From Kappaphycus alvarezii (lineage: Eukaryota; Rhodophyta; Florideophyceae; Gigartinales; Solieriaceae): a stretch of DNA of 64,000 nucleotides. Each line of letters opens with the position of its first letter. Within the stretch, counting starts at the first letter, position 1. The notes beneath the pieces were generated by a model. That model was not told the origin of the DNA and did not search any database. It worked only from the letters and a program-made list of their open reading frames with translations. This document shows positions 36,727-47,770 of the stretch, in pieces. The stretch is taken from assembly GCA_002205965.3 (NCBI GenBank), contig NADL03000038.1:434001-498000 (forward strand). The letters run 5' to 3'. Both the position numbers and the translations under genes were made by a program.

Positions 36727-37179
36727 TGGGGAAGGGGCCGGAAAATATCGACCAGATGGTCATGACTCTGAAAACGGATGGGGGCATCTTCAGTGCTCTG
36801 GATGTTTTGCAGGAGGAAATGGAGAATTCTAAGCCGTTCGCGATATTTGTGAGGACTGTTTGGGTGGAATGGATATTTTGGGGTACATTTTGGCCCTGAT
36901 CTAGAGGACTAAGATATTAAGGAAGGAATCTAGATATTTATCCTGATAGTATCTTCTGTTAGTCTTTCTCGTTCACAAGATTCCATTTAATGCATTTTAT
37001 GGTTTTTAGTATGTTTCTTTGAGACTTTAGGGATACCCAAAAAGTCTATATAAGCTGAGTAAACTGCTTCCTCTTGTGGAGGTCAAGCAAGTTGGCAGAC
37101 ATCTTCAAGTCAAGTCCCGATTAGTAGGAAGTTGAGAGTCAACTTCAGACCCAAGAAACAATTTTCCTACGCTGGTCAC

Positions 37180-37681
37180 TGTGGGGTGTTGAGCGCACAA
37201 AAGGTAGTCGATGGTTGAACTGTTGGTTGATGCTTCCGGTGAAGAGGCCGGAGCTTCAGACCAGGGTTTATATAGAAAAGTACTCAAGACAACAATGGTA
37301 AATTGTAGGCAGATAATGCTAAATTCAAAGGTGTTCTAGAAGAACGGCCCTAAAGGCATGAAACTAAAACGTTTTGAACGTTCACGTGGAAACTATCAGG
37401 GAGATTGACAGCAGTAAACATCATGGCAAAGTTCTATTGGTCCAATTGGCAAGAAGGCATAAAGTGATTGCTGATTGGTGAGGTGGGAGAAGTTTCGAGA
37501 ACCACGCGAGATCGCCACAATGGCATCATGTGATTGGCTTGGAACGGAGTGGTATGGGGCTTGTGTTTTATACCGATGTCTGGGTACAGTGCACAAGTTG
37601 CACTGATGTCTTGGTACAGTGTAAATCTTGGTAACGGTTACTGGCGGGATACTGTCAGGGTACTGGGTCACAATCGTTACA
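37180..37681 (-). mobile_element. Nested 502-bp solo LTR with GTCAC target duplication
   Basis: The insertion starts TGTGGGGTGTT and ends ATCGTTACA, so both strands read TGT...ACA. It is flanked by GTCAC at 37175-37179 and 37682-37686. The other LTRs show the empty site, for example GGTCACAGAGAATCAG at about 45145. A TATATAAACCC box on the minus strand near 37270 suggests minus orientation. It is unrelated to the host LTR and is the only copy of its family in the window. It went in after the host LTR had formed. Confidence 0.88.
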
Positions 37682-37869
37682 GTCACAGAGCATCAGTGGT
37701 AGACCCTGCCCCTTCCATACTTGCTTGTAGCACTTTCAACTGTCTTCTTTATCCACTCCTTTTTTTTTCGTTCAACTATACCATGGTAGCACTTTTGTCG
37801 CTTGCAACACTCCTTCTTGGGGTAGTTGGTTCTAAGTATCTCTTCTCCCGACGATTTACTCGTATCATT

Positions 37870-37887
37870 TGGTACTCTTGTTGGGGG
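37870..37887 (+). other. Primer-binding site of element 1
   Basis: TGGTACTCTTGTTGGGGG lies two bases after the LTR end. The initial TGG pairs with a tRNA CCA tail and the following bases would pair with the acceptor stem. I cannot name the tRNA. The equivalent site in the complete element (53025) starts with a changed first base. Confidence 0.65.
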
Positions 37888-37953
37888 GGCAACCGAGGTT
37901 TTCGAGCTGTGGAGTATTAGGGAACACTTCGGAGGGATTTTTTTTCTGTAACC

Positions 37954-38842
37954 ATGGATCTCAACGCTGCTCATATAACGTCCACAGGGGACAAGAGTGA
38001 AGACGTTGAAGAGTTTCTATATACATATGTTAATGTTTTGATGCGTGAGAAGAGCGATAAAGAGAAGGCATCAAGTATCTTTGCCTATCTTCATGATGAC
38101 GCAAAGCAAAAATATAAGGCCAAGTTCATCGACGGGTGGTCTCTTACCTGGAATGGGTTTAACTTCGGTGAGGTATGTGAGTGGCTTGTGAAAGAATATG
38201 ATAAGGAGGTAGGACCAGATGAGATGATCAGTACCGCCATAGAGGCCCGGCTCAACTTCGACGATTTGTTGAGCTCATTGGTATACTTGTGTAATCTCTA
38301 TGAAAAGGCTGGGTTCAACGCCCAAGCCAGGTACGGAATGCTGCGTAAGGCGGCGATGGGGAATAAGCAGCTCTCCGATTTCCTCCTCATTAAGGTCCCT
38401 CACACTTTTAATGAACTAAAGGGTACATAGTAGAATTTTTCAAAAACTGGGAGACATCTCAGTCACTGAGTGAGGTACCGGGGAAACCTATACATCTATG
38501 CCGATCGTACATCCTGAAAATAATTATCAAAGGCCAGCTACTAGCGCAGCGGCATTGGAATCAGTCAGGAGCGATGTCAAAAACTTGGAAGAAAGGTTGG
38601 AAACCCGATTCGATAATCGACTTGACATGATAACCTCGCAGTTGGAGAGCCTTACTCTTACCATTAAGAAGAAACAGTCTGGGACCCCTAAGGCCGCAGA
38701 AGTCTGTTCCTACTGCCACAAGCCTGGAAAATTTGCAAATAGGTGTCCTGATAATCCACACAGAAACACTTGTGGAAAGTGCCGTCGACACGGGCATCAT
38801 GAAAGTAACTGCTGGTCTAAAGACAACAGAAGAGCAATTTGA
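37954..38842 (+). pseudogene. Gag of element 1 with two CCHC zinc knuckles
   Basis: The capsid part (37954-38430, 158 residues) starts MDLNAAHITSTGDKSEDVEE and is largely alpha-helical, with FDDLLSSLVYLCNLYEKAGF and RYGMLRKAAMG, in the style of the retrotransposon Gag family. A TAG stop ends it at 38430. A second frame (38498-38842) holds a coiled-coil segment (VKNLEERLETRFDNRLDM) and two nucleocapsid knuckles, CSYCHKPGKFANRC (the histidine is replaced by lysine; the other element keeps H) and CGKCRRHGHHESNC (C-x2-C-x4-H-x4-C). The protein would package element RNA in cytoplasmic particles. The two frames are probably one protein split by the stop and a frameshift. Confidence 0.75.
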
Positions 38843-39016
38843 TCGAACGCGAGGAGCGAATCAGGACCAGAGGTGAAAATTTTACAAAACAGGAAGGATA
38901 AAAGGTTGAACATATGCAGGTAACGTATCCATTGCTGAAGAAATCAGTCAAGTCAATGTGACAAAAAGGGATGGGGAAGGTAAAATTTTATCGGAAAACC
39001 TAGGCTAGATTATGGA

Positions 39017-39640
39017 ATGCTGGAGCATATCCCAGCACCTGTACCTCCTCGCACAAAGAGATCTGATGAAGTTGTTCCAGGGGTGGAAATCACTCCGGCC
39101 AAGAAAACGAAAAAGAATAAGAAATTCAAGAGTATCTCGAAGGACGTACTAGAGTACGTGAAGAATTACAATTTGCTAGCTGAGCTTGCATCGGCCCCAA
39201 CTGGAATAACGTTTGGTCAACTTTTTAGGGGCGACGCAGAGGATGCGAGAAAAGAACTCAAAAAATTATAAGGTCTAATAAGTCTGCGAAGGGTATGAAA
39301 TTGTTTCTTCAATCGGCGTCGACAGCACCAAAACGTCTTAAGCTGGTATCAGTCAAAGTATTGGGAATGAAAACCCAAGCTTTTTTTGGTTCGGGCGCTG
39401 TTCCAAACGTCATTTCAGAAACTTTAGTGACAGATCTAGGTCTTGAAATTATCCAAACTACTCGAAGAATAACTGTTGCGGATGGAACCGTATCGAAATG
39501 CATGGGCACTTTTGACAAGGTTTCCGTGTTCTTCGGGACTCCGAAGTTGATGTATACTTTCTTGGCATGCTTGATGTACCATTCGATGCAATTATTGGTT
39601 GCCTACCATGGAAAGACTAGGGACATGCATTGACTTGGGT
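39017..39640 (+). pseudogene. Linker and aspartic protease of element 1, active site lost
   Basis: A basic linker (AKKTKKNKKFKSISKDVLEY, 39017-39271) precedes the protease frame at 39295. The catalytic motif should read D-S-G-A; here it is FFGSGAVPNVISETL, a D-to-G change at about 39390. The flap region (ITVADGTVSKCMGT) is kept. The region after 39560 is frame-broken; the intact element has FDAIIGCPTME there. The protease would mature Gag-Pol; this copy cannot be active as read. Confidence 0.75.
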
Positions 39641-40179
39641 AACCAAAACGTTTCAGTTCATATAGACGACAGAACCGTGAAAAAGCCCTGGACTTCGACA
39701 AAAGCATACACCCGGAAGATTTAAGAGAAACGAATAGTGAATATTTCACTTCTAGCAATGACAGCGAAGATTACGAACCAACTAACATTTTCAGAAGCGG
39801 AAAAGGGTACGCTCGAGGGATAATGAGCATGGGATGATTATGATTCTGGGTTTGAAACAGATGACGAATTGAATTTAGGCAAATTTGAGACCCCTACTGT
39901 GTTCCTATTGCGATAATATCGAATCAAAGGACGACATTCAGAGATTAAAGAAGATTAACTTGCAAGAGAGACTAAGAAAATGTCGAATTCCATATCTGAA
40001 GATAGGAGCACGCCAGAAGAGGTCCTTCAAAATATGGAGGGTAAGAATAAAGAAGAAGAAGAGCGCAAGATGGCAGAAATTCAAGAAAAGTACAGCACTT
40101 CCGCCGCCGCCTCAATGAAAATATCGGACATGTTAAAATCTTCCAAAGTAATTGCATGGAGCGTTTCAAATCTAAGGTA

Positions 40180-41461
40180 AGCAAGTGTACCGGTAACTCA
40201 CTCATTCGAACTTACTGAAACGCAACCAATTTACCAGGCCTAGACGTCAACCGACAAAATGTGACCAATTTATCTCAGAGAATGTTACAAGTATGGTTGA
40301 ATATGATATTATTCGGTAAGTTTCATCCCCATGGTCATTTTCAGTTGTGGTTGCACCAAAGAAGCATGGAAAACTTCGCTTTTGCGTCGATTACCGACAA
40401 TGAAGCAGAGAATGATACGATCGATTTACGATTCCAAACTTAGGAAGAAATCCTCGAGGACTTGAAGGACGGAGATACTTCACCTTAATTGAACTTTACA
40501 CTGGTTATTGGCAGATTCCATTGGATGAAAAATGTAAGGAAAAACAACTTTTACCAGCAAAGCCGGTACATTCAGGTTAAGTGATGCCTTTTGGTCTCAT
40601 GAATGCCCAGCTACATTCCAAAGAATGATGAACGAGGTTTTGAAAGGACTTCCATTTGCAAGAGTTTATATCGATGATGTGGTAATTCTCAAAACCTTGG
40701 ATCAGCACATATCGCATGTCAAGACTGTGGTGGAGATATGCGTCATACAGCCTGAAAATTAAGTTAGCAAATGCTTCTTTGCGAAAACGTCTATCCAATT
40801 ACTCGGTCATATCGTCGATCAAGAGGGAATTAAAGTGGATCCAGAGAAAACGAAAAAAATCAAGTTGGCACCAGGCCCGCTTCAAAGACGGAGGTTCGAA
40901 GCTTCTTAGGACTGGCCTCATATTACAGAAGATTTATCAAAGATTTCGCCAAACTGCAGCACCGTTACATGCCAGCACTACGAAGAACGGAAAATTTTAC
41001 TGGAACAAGGAAATGCAACTGCATTTGAGGAGCTTAAAGATAAGCTATGTGTCCCCCAGTGCTCATGTATCCAGATTTCAAGAGACCATTTGTTGTGGAG
41101 ACAGATGCCTCAGAACGGTCTTTGGGTGCCATTTTGTCCCAAAAAGATGAAAACGGAAGACTACACCCTGTTCAATTCGCAAGTCGCACTCTGAATGATG
41201 CGGAAAAGAGATACTCAGTCTGCGAGAAAGAAGCAGCTGTCGTCTTCGCACTGAAAAAGTTTCGTGTACCTTTTATCACTCGAGAAATTTGTCTTGATAA
41301 CTGATCACCAGGCACTTAAGACAGCATTCCAAAAGAAAGATGTACATCACCGCTTGGCCCGATGGCTCGACATTTTCGCAGAATATCGGTTTGAAATTGT
41401 GTATAGGCCCGGACGCAATAATCAGCCTGCCGATTACCTATCCCGCTTGAGGGATCCATGA
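40180..41461 (+). pseudogene. Reverse transcriptase and RNase H of element 1
   Basis: Fragments in several frames match the complete element closely. They include the catalytic YIDDVVI box at about 40665-40690, the LLGHIVDQEGIKVDPEKTKK segment (40800-40860) and the RNase H part with DASERSLGAILSQKDENGR (41100-41160). Then come FVLITDHQALKTAFQKKDVHH (about 41290) and YRPGRNNQPADYLSRLRDP (41400-41460). Numerous single-base changes in length shift the frame, so no full domain is open. Confidence 0.75.
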
Positions 41462-41576
41462 TTCCAAATGAAAAAGCTTCCGAGACATCGTCGGAGTTGC
41501 CGAAGGTGCAAGTGCCGAACGATAACGAGTACGAAGCTATATTCACGGACTAATTAAATTCCTTGATGGACTAGAA

Positions 41577-42345
41577 ATGAGAAAGGTTGATCTGAACACA
41601 GAAATTGGGTACGCAGGAACAAAAGGCTTTACATTGTGGAATGGGAAACTCTTCCGACACACGAAAGCCGGTCCTCGACTAGTGGCCCCTTTGAAAGAAA
41701 GAATGAAGATCTTGAGGACTTTTCATGATGAGTTAGGGCATTGGGATCTCGAAACAACCAAAAATTCATTACGGAAGATTCTGGTGGCCCAGTATCCATA
41801 AGGACGTCTATAATTTCGTGAAAAGCTGCGAAACTGTCAAAAATTCACTCCGATACGAAAGTATAAGACAACTAAGCTTTCCAGTTTCCGGTCTCTTTGA
41901 AACCTTCTCAATTGACTTTGCCGGCCCATTCAAGGAAACCTCTTCCGGAAACAAATACTCCTTATAGGGGTGGAACATCTTACTGGATGGCCAATAGCAG
42001 TTGCAGTTGAGGAGGCCAATGCTGAGGTGGTCCTGAGATTCATCGAAAAAGAAATAATTGAACCGTTTGGTCTTCCAAAAAGGATCATCTCAGATAACGC
42101 CCTTTGTTTTACTGCAACTTCACTGCTTCGTTTTTTGGAAGAGAAAAGGATTCAGCTGAAGACAGTTCTCGCATACGCTCCTATGTCAAACGGTAAAGCG
42201 GAGAGGATGGTTGGAACCATCAAACGAGCAATATCGAAAACTATGTCGGAGAATGAAATCCAGTGGGAAGATGCCTTACCAAAAGTGTTATACGGCTATC
42301 GTCGAAGAAGAGGAAGAAGTGGACGCTCACCATTGAGCTAATGTA
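41577..42345 (+). pseudogene. Integrase of element 1
   Basis: The frame carries the N-terminal zinc-binding part (HDELGHWDLETTK, then KSC at 41820), the first catalytic region (SIDFAGPFKE, 41905-41940), the second (RIISDNALCFTATS, 42085-42125) and the third with its glutamate (MSNGKAERMVGTIKRAI, 42183-42230). This is the D,D-35-E arrangement of retroviral-type integrases. One cysteine of the zinc motif is disturbed by an indel, and frames change near 41790, 41960 and 42340. Confidence 0.75.
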
Positions 42346-42554
42346 CGGAAGGGCTCCTTGAATGTTAAAGAGAGATATGGAAAAAATAATATCGATAGAG
42401 AGAGTAGAGAAGTCAAACTACTGGCTACAGAAGGCTGGAGATCACACACGCTTAACACAGACAAGAAATGAGGGTGCAGAGCCTCCAGTCCAAACCTTTC
42501 AGTCGGCTTATAGTACTTGTAGTACTTGTACATAGAAAAGCAATATAGCAGGCT

Positions 42555-43821
42555 GTGAAGTGGCGGCCTTCCAAGCAAAGTACTCGAACCCTTGCATCAC
42601 GGAGGAAAGACACCCGCATTATAAGCTCTGTTCAAGCTCAGGGAAGAGATCAAAGAGGGCCATCCATGCAAGTCGTATTGTCCTATTCCATCAGAGGCCT
42701 GAAGAATTCCTTCTCACACAGGACTATGTGCAACCACGAAGCATGCTCATCTTTAACTATAGAATGATTCCTATGGGAGGAAAAAGAGCCTGGGAATGGA
42801 TCATCTCGATTACGCGGACTACTACGAACTCCACGTAATCATCCATTTCTACATTAATATATGCCATGTTTTCGCACGTTGAACGGCTCATTGCTACCAA
42901 GAAGATTTCCGACTATTAATAAGAGTTCTTTTCTCATTCCAAAACGGAAGGTTCACAGAAGCAGGTCCAGAGTTTGTGGAAGTAATATATCATTACTATA
43001 TAGGAAAGTATGGAAAGTCGCTATCGGAAACTTGTCACAAACCTATCTGAACGTTATCCGCCCGATTTACGTATTTTTCAAGAACAACCAAGATGTGCAA
43101 CTGAGAGGTTACAGATTACCCCCTGATATGCAATATCGACTGATCCCATATCCCCTATGGGAACCTTACATTTCTCCGCCAAGGAACGTGAGCTCAGCTG
43201 AAGACCAAGATCCTCCCGAGACCGTCATGATGATACGAGTAGGACCATCCAGTGATCGGGCGGATCATCGAAAAGGGCAAGGCGTCGAGAAAAACGAGGA
43301 AAATCACCAAGGAGATAACCTCCAACACCGCCCAGTCTCCCAGGTAGAAACTATGCCTCCTTAATTATTGGACGGCCACCAATTAGAGGTTGGCTTTGCG
43401 AAATAACGGAGGACCTTTGAGAAGCCGAGGTAATTTCATTTTTGCGATTCGTATTTGCATGTTCTTCCAAAGCATTCACGGGGCGCACCTTACTCGTGAG
43501 GACTCAGTCCTTATGGTGGGAGTTTTCTTCTTCTTCAAATACCCGTTTCTGGACCCGTTGCCAGAAAAGTTCGCATATTAAATTTACTATCTAGCATTTG
43601 GAAGGTTTCGAGAAGTAAAACAAGAAGAGCTCATTAGAGACCACTATGAAACCATACGCAGGATATATGAAACTCTCGACCAAGGAACAAAGCCGTTCAT
43701 CACACGGTACACAGTCTCCCACCACATTGCAAATCAGTTATTGCCATATCCTTTCAGTCAACCATGTATTCTCCCTGATGAATGGATAGAACTGCCACAA
43801 GAACAACAGGAGCAATGAGGA
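42555..43821 (+). pseudogene. Post-integrase tail of element 1 with two related modules
   Basis: After the integrase a decayed version of the tail seen in the complete element continues. Module 1 includes WEWIISIT (about 42797), then NLSQTYLNVIRPIYVFFKNN and LPPDMQYRLIPYPLWEPYIS (43030-43180). Module 2 includes AFTGRTLL-like sequence, EDSVLMVGVFFFF (43500-43540), then FGRFREVKQEELIRDHYETI and LLPYPFSQPCILP (43600-43780) up to a TGA at 43816. Its retention in both elements shows the tail belongs to the family and is not a one-off fusion. Confidence 0.65.
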
Positions 43822-43840
43822 AGAGACGGGACGTTCGACA

Positions 43841-43853
43841 TAAGTGCGGGGAG
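43841..43853 (+). other. Polypurine tract of element 1
   Basis: The purine-rich AAGTGCGGGGAG ends directly at the TG of the right LTR (43854), the position where plus-strand DNA synthesis is primed. Confidence 0.6.
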
Positions 43854-45330
43854 TGTTAGGCGAGCGCAGATCGGAATGGAGTTTTTTTGTCGCCGTCATC
43901 TACTGACTTTTAATTTACTGTATTACCTCCCCTTGTCCAAAATTGCTTGTAGTTCTTCTCCACCTAGCCCTCCCTGACCCTTGCTTATCCTTACCGCGGT
44001 CCTCTCCAAATTTACTTCCATTTATCTAAATATTTTTATACTGTATCTACCTCCCTAAATCCATCCCAAATCGGTTCTTTTTCCCTTTTCGCTTACCTTC
44101 TCTTCCAAATTCATTTTTTTTGAGAAAAAGGGTGCAAATGCACTTCTGCAAATTCCCTTGTAGATTTATTTTAACAGTTCCAAATCTATTGAATGCGCCC
44201 TCGCGAGCCTATTTAAACCCCTGCATTCCAATTTTCAAACGTCCCCGATCATTGTACGCACCATCCCTCTCTGCACCATCCCTCTCCCTTACCCATTCAA
44301 AACACCTCAATAGCCTACCACTCCCCAAAGCCCACCGAAATGGACAATCTATGCCCCTCCAAAGTCATTTCCAAAAATCGCCACCCCGCACCCTAAACTC
44401 CATTCCACTACTCCCCTTCGGCCCTACTGACCGTGATGACTACCTACGCCGACAGACCAAGAAGAAGGTGATCGAAGACGTGCGTCGCTTGATCGTCGAG
44501 GATGAGGCGAAGGATGTAGATGACGGGCAGGAGTGGGAAGTCAAGGAGGGAGCTGGGGAGACCTTCGAGGAGTGGGCAGCCCCGGAATTAGTCTACAAGA
44601 ATGAGGTTGACGAGGAGGATGACGAGAAGGATGACGAGGATGACGAGGAGGAGGACGAGGAGGATGAGGAGGACGGAGACATGGAAATTGATGGAATGGT
44701 GGGGCCGGGGCTGGACACTATGGACCAAGTGGTCCCGATGCTGGAACCGGATGGGGCATTTTTAGTGGTTTGGATATCTCCCAGGAGGAAATAGAGAGTT
44801 ATGAGCCGTTCGCAGTATTTGTGGGGACTGCTTGGGCAGCATGGATATTTTGGAGGAGTTTTTGGGTTTGATCTAGAGAATGGAAATAAGAGGACGAGAT
44901 CAATTCTTCTTTTCTTAAGTATCTTTTGATTAGACTATACCATCCACAAAAAGTGTTTTTATGCATTTCCTGGTATTTTTTGTAGTTTTGTTCGGACTTC
45001 AGGGGTAGCCAAAAGTCTATATAAGCTGATTAAACTGCTTCCTCATGGAGAGGTGAAGCAAGTTGGCAGACAACTTCAAGTCAAGTCCGGGTAGTAGGAA
45101 GCTAAGAGTCAACTTCAGACCCAAGAAACAATTTTCCTACGCTGGTCACAGAGAATCAGTGGTAGACCTTGCCCCTTCCATACTTGCTTGTAGCCCTCTC
45201 AACTGTCTTCCTTACCCACTCCTTTTTGTTCGTTCAGCTATACCATGGTAGCAATTTTGTCGCTTGCAAACACCACCTTCTTGGGTAGTTGGTTCTGAGT
45301 ATCTCTTCTCCAGACGGTTTACCCCTATCA
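43854..45330 (+). repeat. Right LTR of element 1 (family B U3)
   Basis: It starts TGTTAGGCGAGCG and ends CCCCTATCA. Its U3 aligns with the LTRs of the complete element (CCAAATTTACTTCCATTT, AAGGGTGCAAATGCACT, GCCTATTTAAACCCC), not with the left LTR of its own element. TATTTAAA at 44210-44217 and TATATAAG at 45018-45025 are two possible core promoters about 800 bases apart, one on each side of the internal ORF. Confidence 0.8.
44120..44794 (+). CDS. LTR-encoded acidic protein, right LTR of element 1
   Basis: This is an open frame of 224 codons. A start near 44340 fits better with the TATTTAAA box and with the other copies. It contains FGPTDRDDYLRRQTKKKVIEDVRR, matching GPTDYDDYxRRxDRERVREWVRR in charge pattern. 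Next come EEWAAPELVYKNEVDEEDDE, a run of about 30 D/E residues with three K or G interruptions, and MEIDGMVGPGLD. The V-I-V-I-S core is absent, replaced by more acidic sequence. The C-terminal DC-GSMDILEE block follows out of frame at 44825-44870. The acidic run makes it a candidate histone- or DNA-mimic-like protein; that is speculation. Confidence 0.65.
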   Translation: MRKRVQMHFCKFPCRFILTVPNLLNAPSRAYLNPCIPIFKRPRSLYAPSLSAPSLSLTHSKHLNSLPLPKAHRNGQSMPLQSHFQKSPPRTLNSIPLLPFGPTDRDDYLRRQTKKKVIEDVRRLIVEDEAKDVDDGQEWEVKEGAGETFEEWAAPELVYKNEVDEEDDEKDDEDDEEEDEEDEEDGDMEIDGMVGPGLDTMDQVVPMLEPDGAFLVVWISPRRK

Positions 45331-46500
45331 CGCTGCAGAGAGGGGAAGCGGGTCGAAGGAGCCAAGTCGACGGACTAGGGATGGTTGGGTATGTGGAGGA
45401 CAAACTTTCGCATGGGAAAGACAGCTTGGCGGAGGGAGAAGGACTTTTCTTGGCGACATCGAGAGCCAGAGAGGGGGGTGGAGCTCGGCCCGATGTGTGC
45501 CCCGGACCTGACACGGGCAGGTGCTACATCGATTAGACTTGCTGCAGCGACACCGTGGAGGAATGGTTCGGTAAGTGATAAGCCGAAAACACCAAGTCGG
45601 GAGGGCATTTTGGCCTGCGACTATGCTTTGTCCGACAGCGTGATAGCATGAAGTTACGTAAAGTACGTCCGTTAAAGGGCTTCAAAAGCTTCGCCAGCGG
45701 TAACAGGCGTGTGTCAGGTCGGCAAGTTTGAGGTCGCGTTCCAGAGTTGTAACCTTGTCGCGGGCTGCCACGTCAGCAGCGCCACCGGCAACCTGGGTCG
45801 AGTTGGTGCGAACTGCGGCCTTGAACGGCCGAGAGGACCGTGATGTCACATGCAATGGGGCGCGACATTGTACCTTCCGTTGTTGTGGGGGCTGTACCAG
45901 GATATCTGCGTGCCGAAACCTAGTGCCCAGGACGAGGTGCGGAACCTCGTGCCAAGTTTCCGGACCAGCGGCGCGGGTACCGTGTGTCGCGAAAGCATAA
46001 CAGAGCGAGTCATGGCAATGAAGACGGCCGAAACCAGGGCAGCAGAGGTCGGCAGGGTGGTCCTCGAGGGTGTCCAAGGGTCGTTCACAGTGGGTGGCGG
46101 CTAAGGAGCATAGAGTCATTTTACACGAGCAGTCCGAGGTGACGTCGGAGCATGGTCTGCCAGTGTGTTGTGTTCATCTTTGTTGCTGCTGTAGGGTGGG
46201 AGAAGGGGAAGGCCGCAGCGGGGGCCGCTGCGGGGCCGCTGCGGGGCTGCGGCGCAACACTAGGCGTCTTCGTGCTAATGAACTCTTGCCAGCACCTCTT
46301 ACTGTACCCGTTTGAGAGGGGCTTGAGTGTTCGTGGGTGAACCAGATAGAGTGGGAGGGTCACGGGTTGAAAGGTCGACAAGCCCAGGGATGTACAGGAC
46401 GAAACGGCGGAGCGAAGCCGCAGACTGGCGTAGAAGAAAGTAACGGTCTCCGCAAAAAATGGGCAGTAGCTCAGACGAGTGAAAAACCACCCAGTGTTAC
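45331..46500. other. GC-rich island without an assignable gene
   Basis: The DNA is GC-rich on both sides of several overlapping frames, which explains their number. On + there are 45385-45651, 45728-46000 and 45850-46104 (with TERVMAMKTAETRAAEVGRV). On - there is 45682-46119 (with AARDKVTTLERDLKLADL). The last two look helical, but neither has a family signature or a clear start. Tandem GGCCGCTGCGGGG units occur at 46216-46250. A host gene fragment is possible. Confidence 0.35.
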
Positions 46501-46948
46501 TCAGGTATAAGAAATTAGAGAAGAAGTCGTTATATCGCCGTGTTTATTCCGAAATTCTCGTCGAGAGAAAATATGCTAGTAAGCTGAAATGCGGTTTTTG
46601 ATGTCATTGGGAGTAATTTACTCGTATGCATACACTGTACAAACAAGATTGAAGTTAACCGTCGATTTATCCAGCTGTCTCTGTTGCTGTAACTCGTCCC
46701 TAGTCTGTAAGAAGGAAGTCTTCAACTTCTTATTTGGAGTTTTATCTGCAGGTTGCAAAAGATGGGATTTTTTTGCTGCGTTGAAAACGACCTGATATAC
46801 TCTGAAACTGCACTCCTCTACCAGCAGAACATCTTTGCAAGACTAACATCCATCTAAAAATAAAAGGTACGAATCCCCTTTGACTGTACTTTGGATATAT
46901 GTATATATGAGTCTATACATTTGATACATGCGGACAGGATTGGGCATT
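46501..46948. other. No gene seen
   Basis: Plus-strand frame 46589-46795 (68 codons) has a cysteine-rich middle (SSCLCCCNSSLVC) but no known motif. Otherwise AT-rich intergenic sequence with a TATATGTATATATG run near 46896. Confidence 0.4.
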
Positions 46949-47770
46949 CTATAGACCCGTTCTCTGACAGCTTATTGACAGATTTTTTGAATATAAAAAG
47001 TCTGCTCTAGTACATTGTTCGACTATCTCGGCTGGTGGGCTTTCAAAACGTCCTTGCACGGGCTCCCACCAGTCACTACATATTTTTTCCTTGACATGGC
47101 AAAGAATGGTGGGAAAATAAGTCCAGAAGCATATATCGCGATTATGGCTGTTATGTTTTTGTTTAAGCCATAAGTCGACTTGACTCGTTCGTGACCACCA
47201 CATGTTTCCCTTAGAATCACCAAAAATATCTCTCATGCTTTCCAAATGTTTCATCGAAATTTTTTTCATCCAAATTCCAGATTCTTCCTGCATTCTGCGA
47301 AAAATCTCGACGCATTCTCTCAGTTGAAGAGATTGCATGAAAAATGTTCGAACATGGTCTTAATTTTCTGCTTCAAGTATGTTTCCTTTTTATTTTGGTA
47401 CTTGCGGTAAGATATGTCAAGCTTTTCCGCTCGGTATGTTCGAAATGCATCAAATGATGGAATTACTTTCTTCCGACCACACCTCCTATCCGATGCCCTT
47501 CTGACTAGTGCTCTTCTAAATCAATTCATGTCTGCAGCAATTTTCGCGAAGCTTTTTTGAGTCTGCTATTTACCAAGTCTCTTTCAGGTCTAAAAATTAA
47601 GCAATATCTGACTCTTGGCTCTCTTCCTGAGAGCATTAAATTCAAACCTTCATCATTTTGTGACTCTAAGACCGCTTAAATACTGGCTACAGTGGTCTTA
47701 CTGACGTTAATAATGGCGGCATTTACCGCCATATACCAGCTTGTTTTTCTCGTAACAAACTCACTACGGT
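46949..47770 (-). pseudogene. Pogo-like (DDE) transposase relic
   Basis: Read on the minus strand, the upstream part (47.75-47.45 kb) shows NAAIINVSKTTVASI, a helix-turn-helix style segment. It is followed by LSGREPRVRYCLIFRPERDLV, like the second DNA-binding half of CENP-B/pogo proteins. The catalytic part (47.34-46.95 kb) has STYGLNKNITAIIAIYASG and LIFPPFFAMSRKKY, which fits the T-x-I/V-x-I-x-A-x-G-x2-x-P-P-x-F-I block of DDE superfamily pogo transposases. Three or more frame changes and stops break it. It would have cut and pasted its own element. Confidence 0.5.

Larger units (their letters stand above)
35880..37867 (+). repeat. Left LTR of element 1 (family A U3) with nested insertion
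   Basis: It begins TGTTGGTATGG, like the solo LTR at 231, and ends CGTATCA two bases before the primer-binding site. Subtracting the nested insertion and one 5-bp duplication leaves about 1481 bp, close to the right LTR's 1477. TATATAAG at 37047-37054 is the probable core promoter of the genomic RNA. R and U5 resemble family B. Confidence 0.8.
35880..45330 (+). mobile_element. Chimeric Ty3/gypsy-type LTR retrotransposon (element 1)
   Basis: Order of parts: left LTR, primer-binding site, gag with zinc knuckles, protease, reverse transcriptase, RNase H, integrase, duplicated-module tail, polypurine tract, right LTR. Protease-RT-RNase H-integrase order places it in the Ty3/gypsy group. The interior is closely similar to the element at 51644-60401. 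The left LTR has a family A U3 part and the right LTR a family B U3 part, and the flanking bases CATTG and CGCTG do not match. Reading frames carry many frameshifts and stops, and the protease has lost its catalytic aspartate. A 502-bp foreign solo LTR sits inside the left LTR. Confidence 0.85.

Noticed and set aside
38428..38500. Programmed frameshift or stop suppression between the gag parts of element 1
   Set aside because: Element 2 has no stop conserved at this place in the same frame, and unrelated indels occur all along both elements.
35875..45335. Target duplication around element 1
   Set aside because: CATTG and CGCTG share three of five positions, which is not convincing, and the LTR mismatch gives a better explanation.
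45682..46119. 145-codon minus-strand ORF as a host gene
   Set aside because: The island is GC-rich and open in several frames on both strands. No motif, start context or repeat partner supports one frame over the others.
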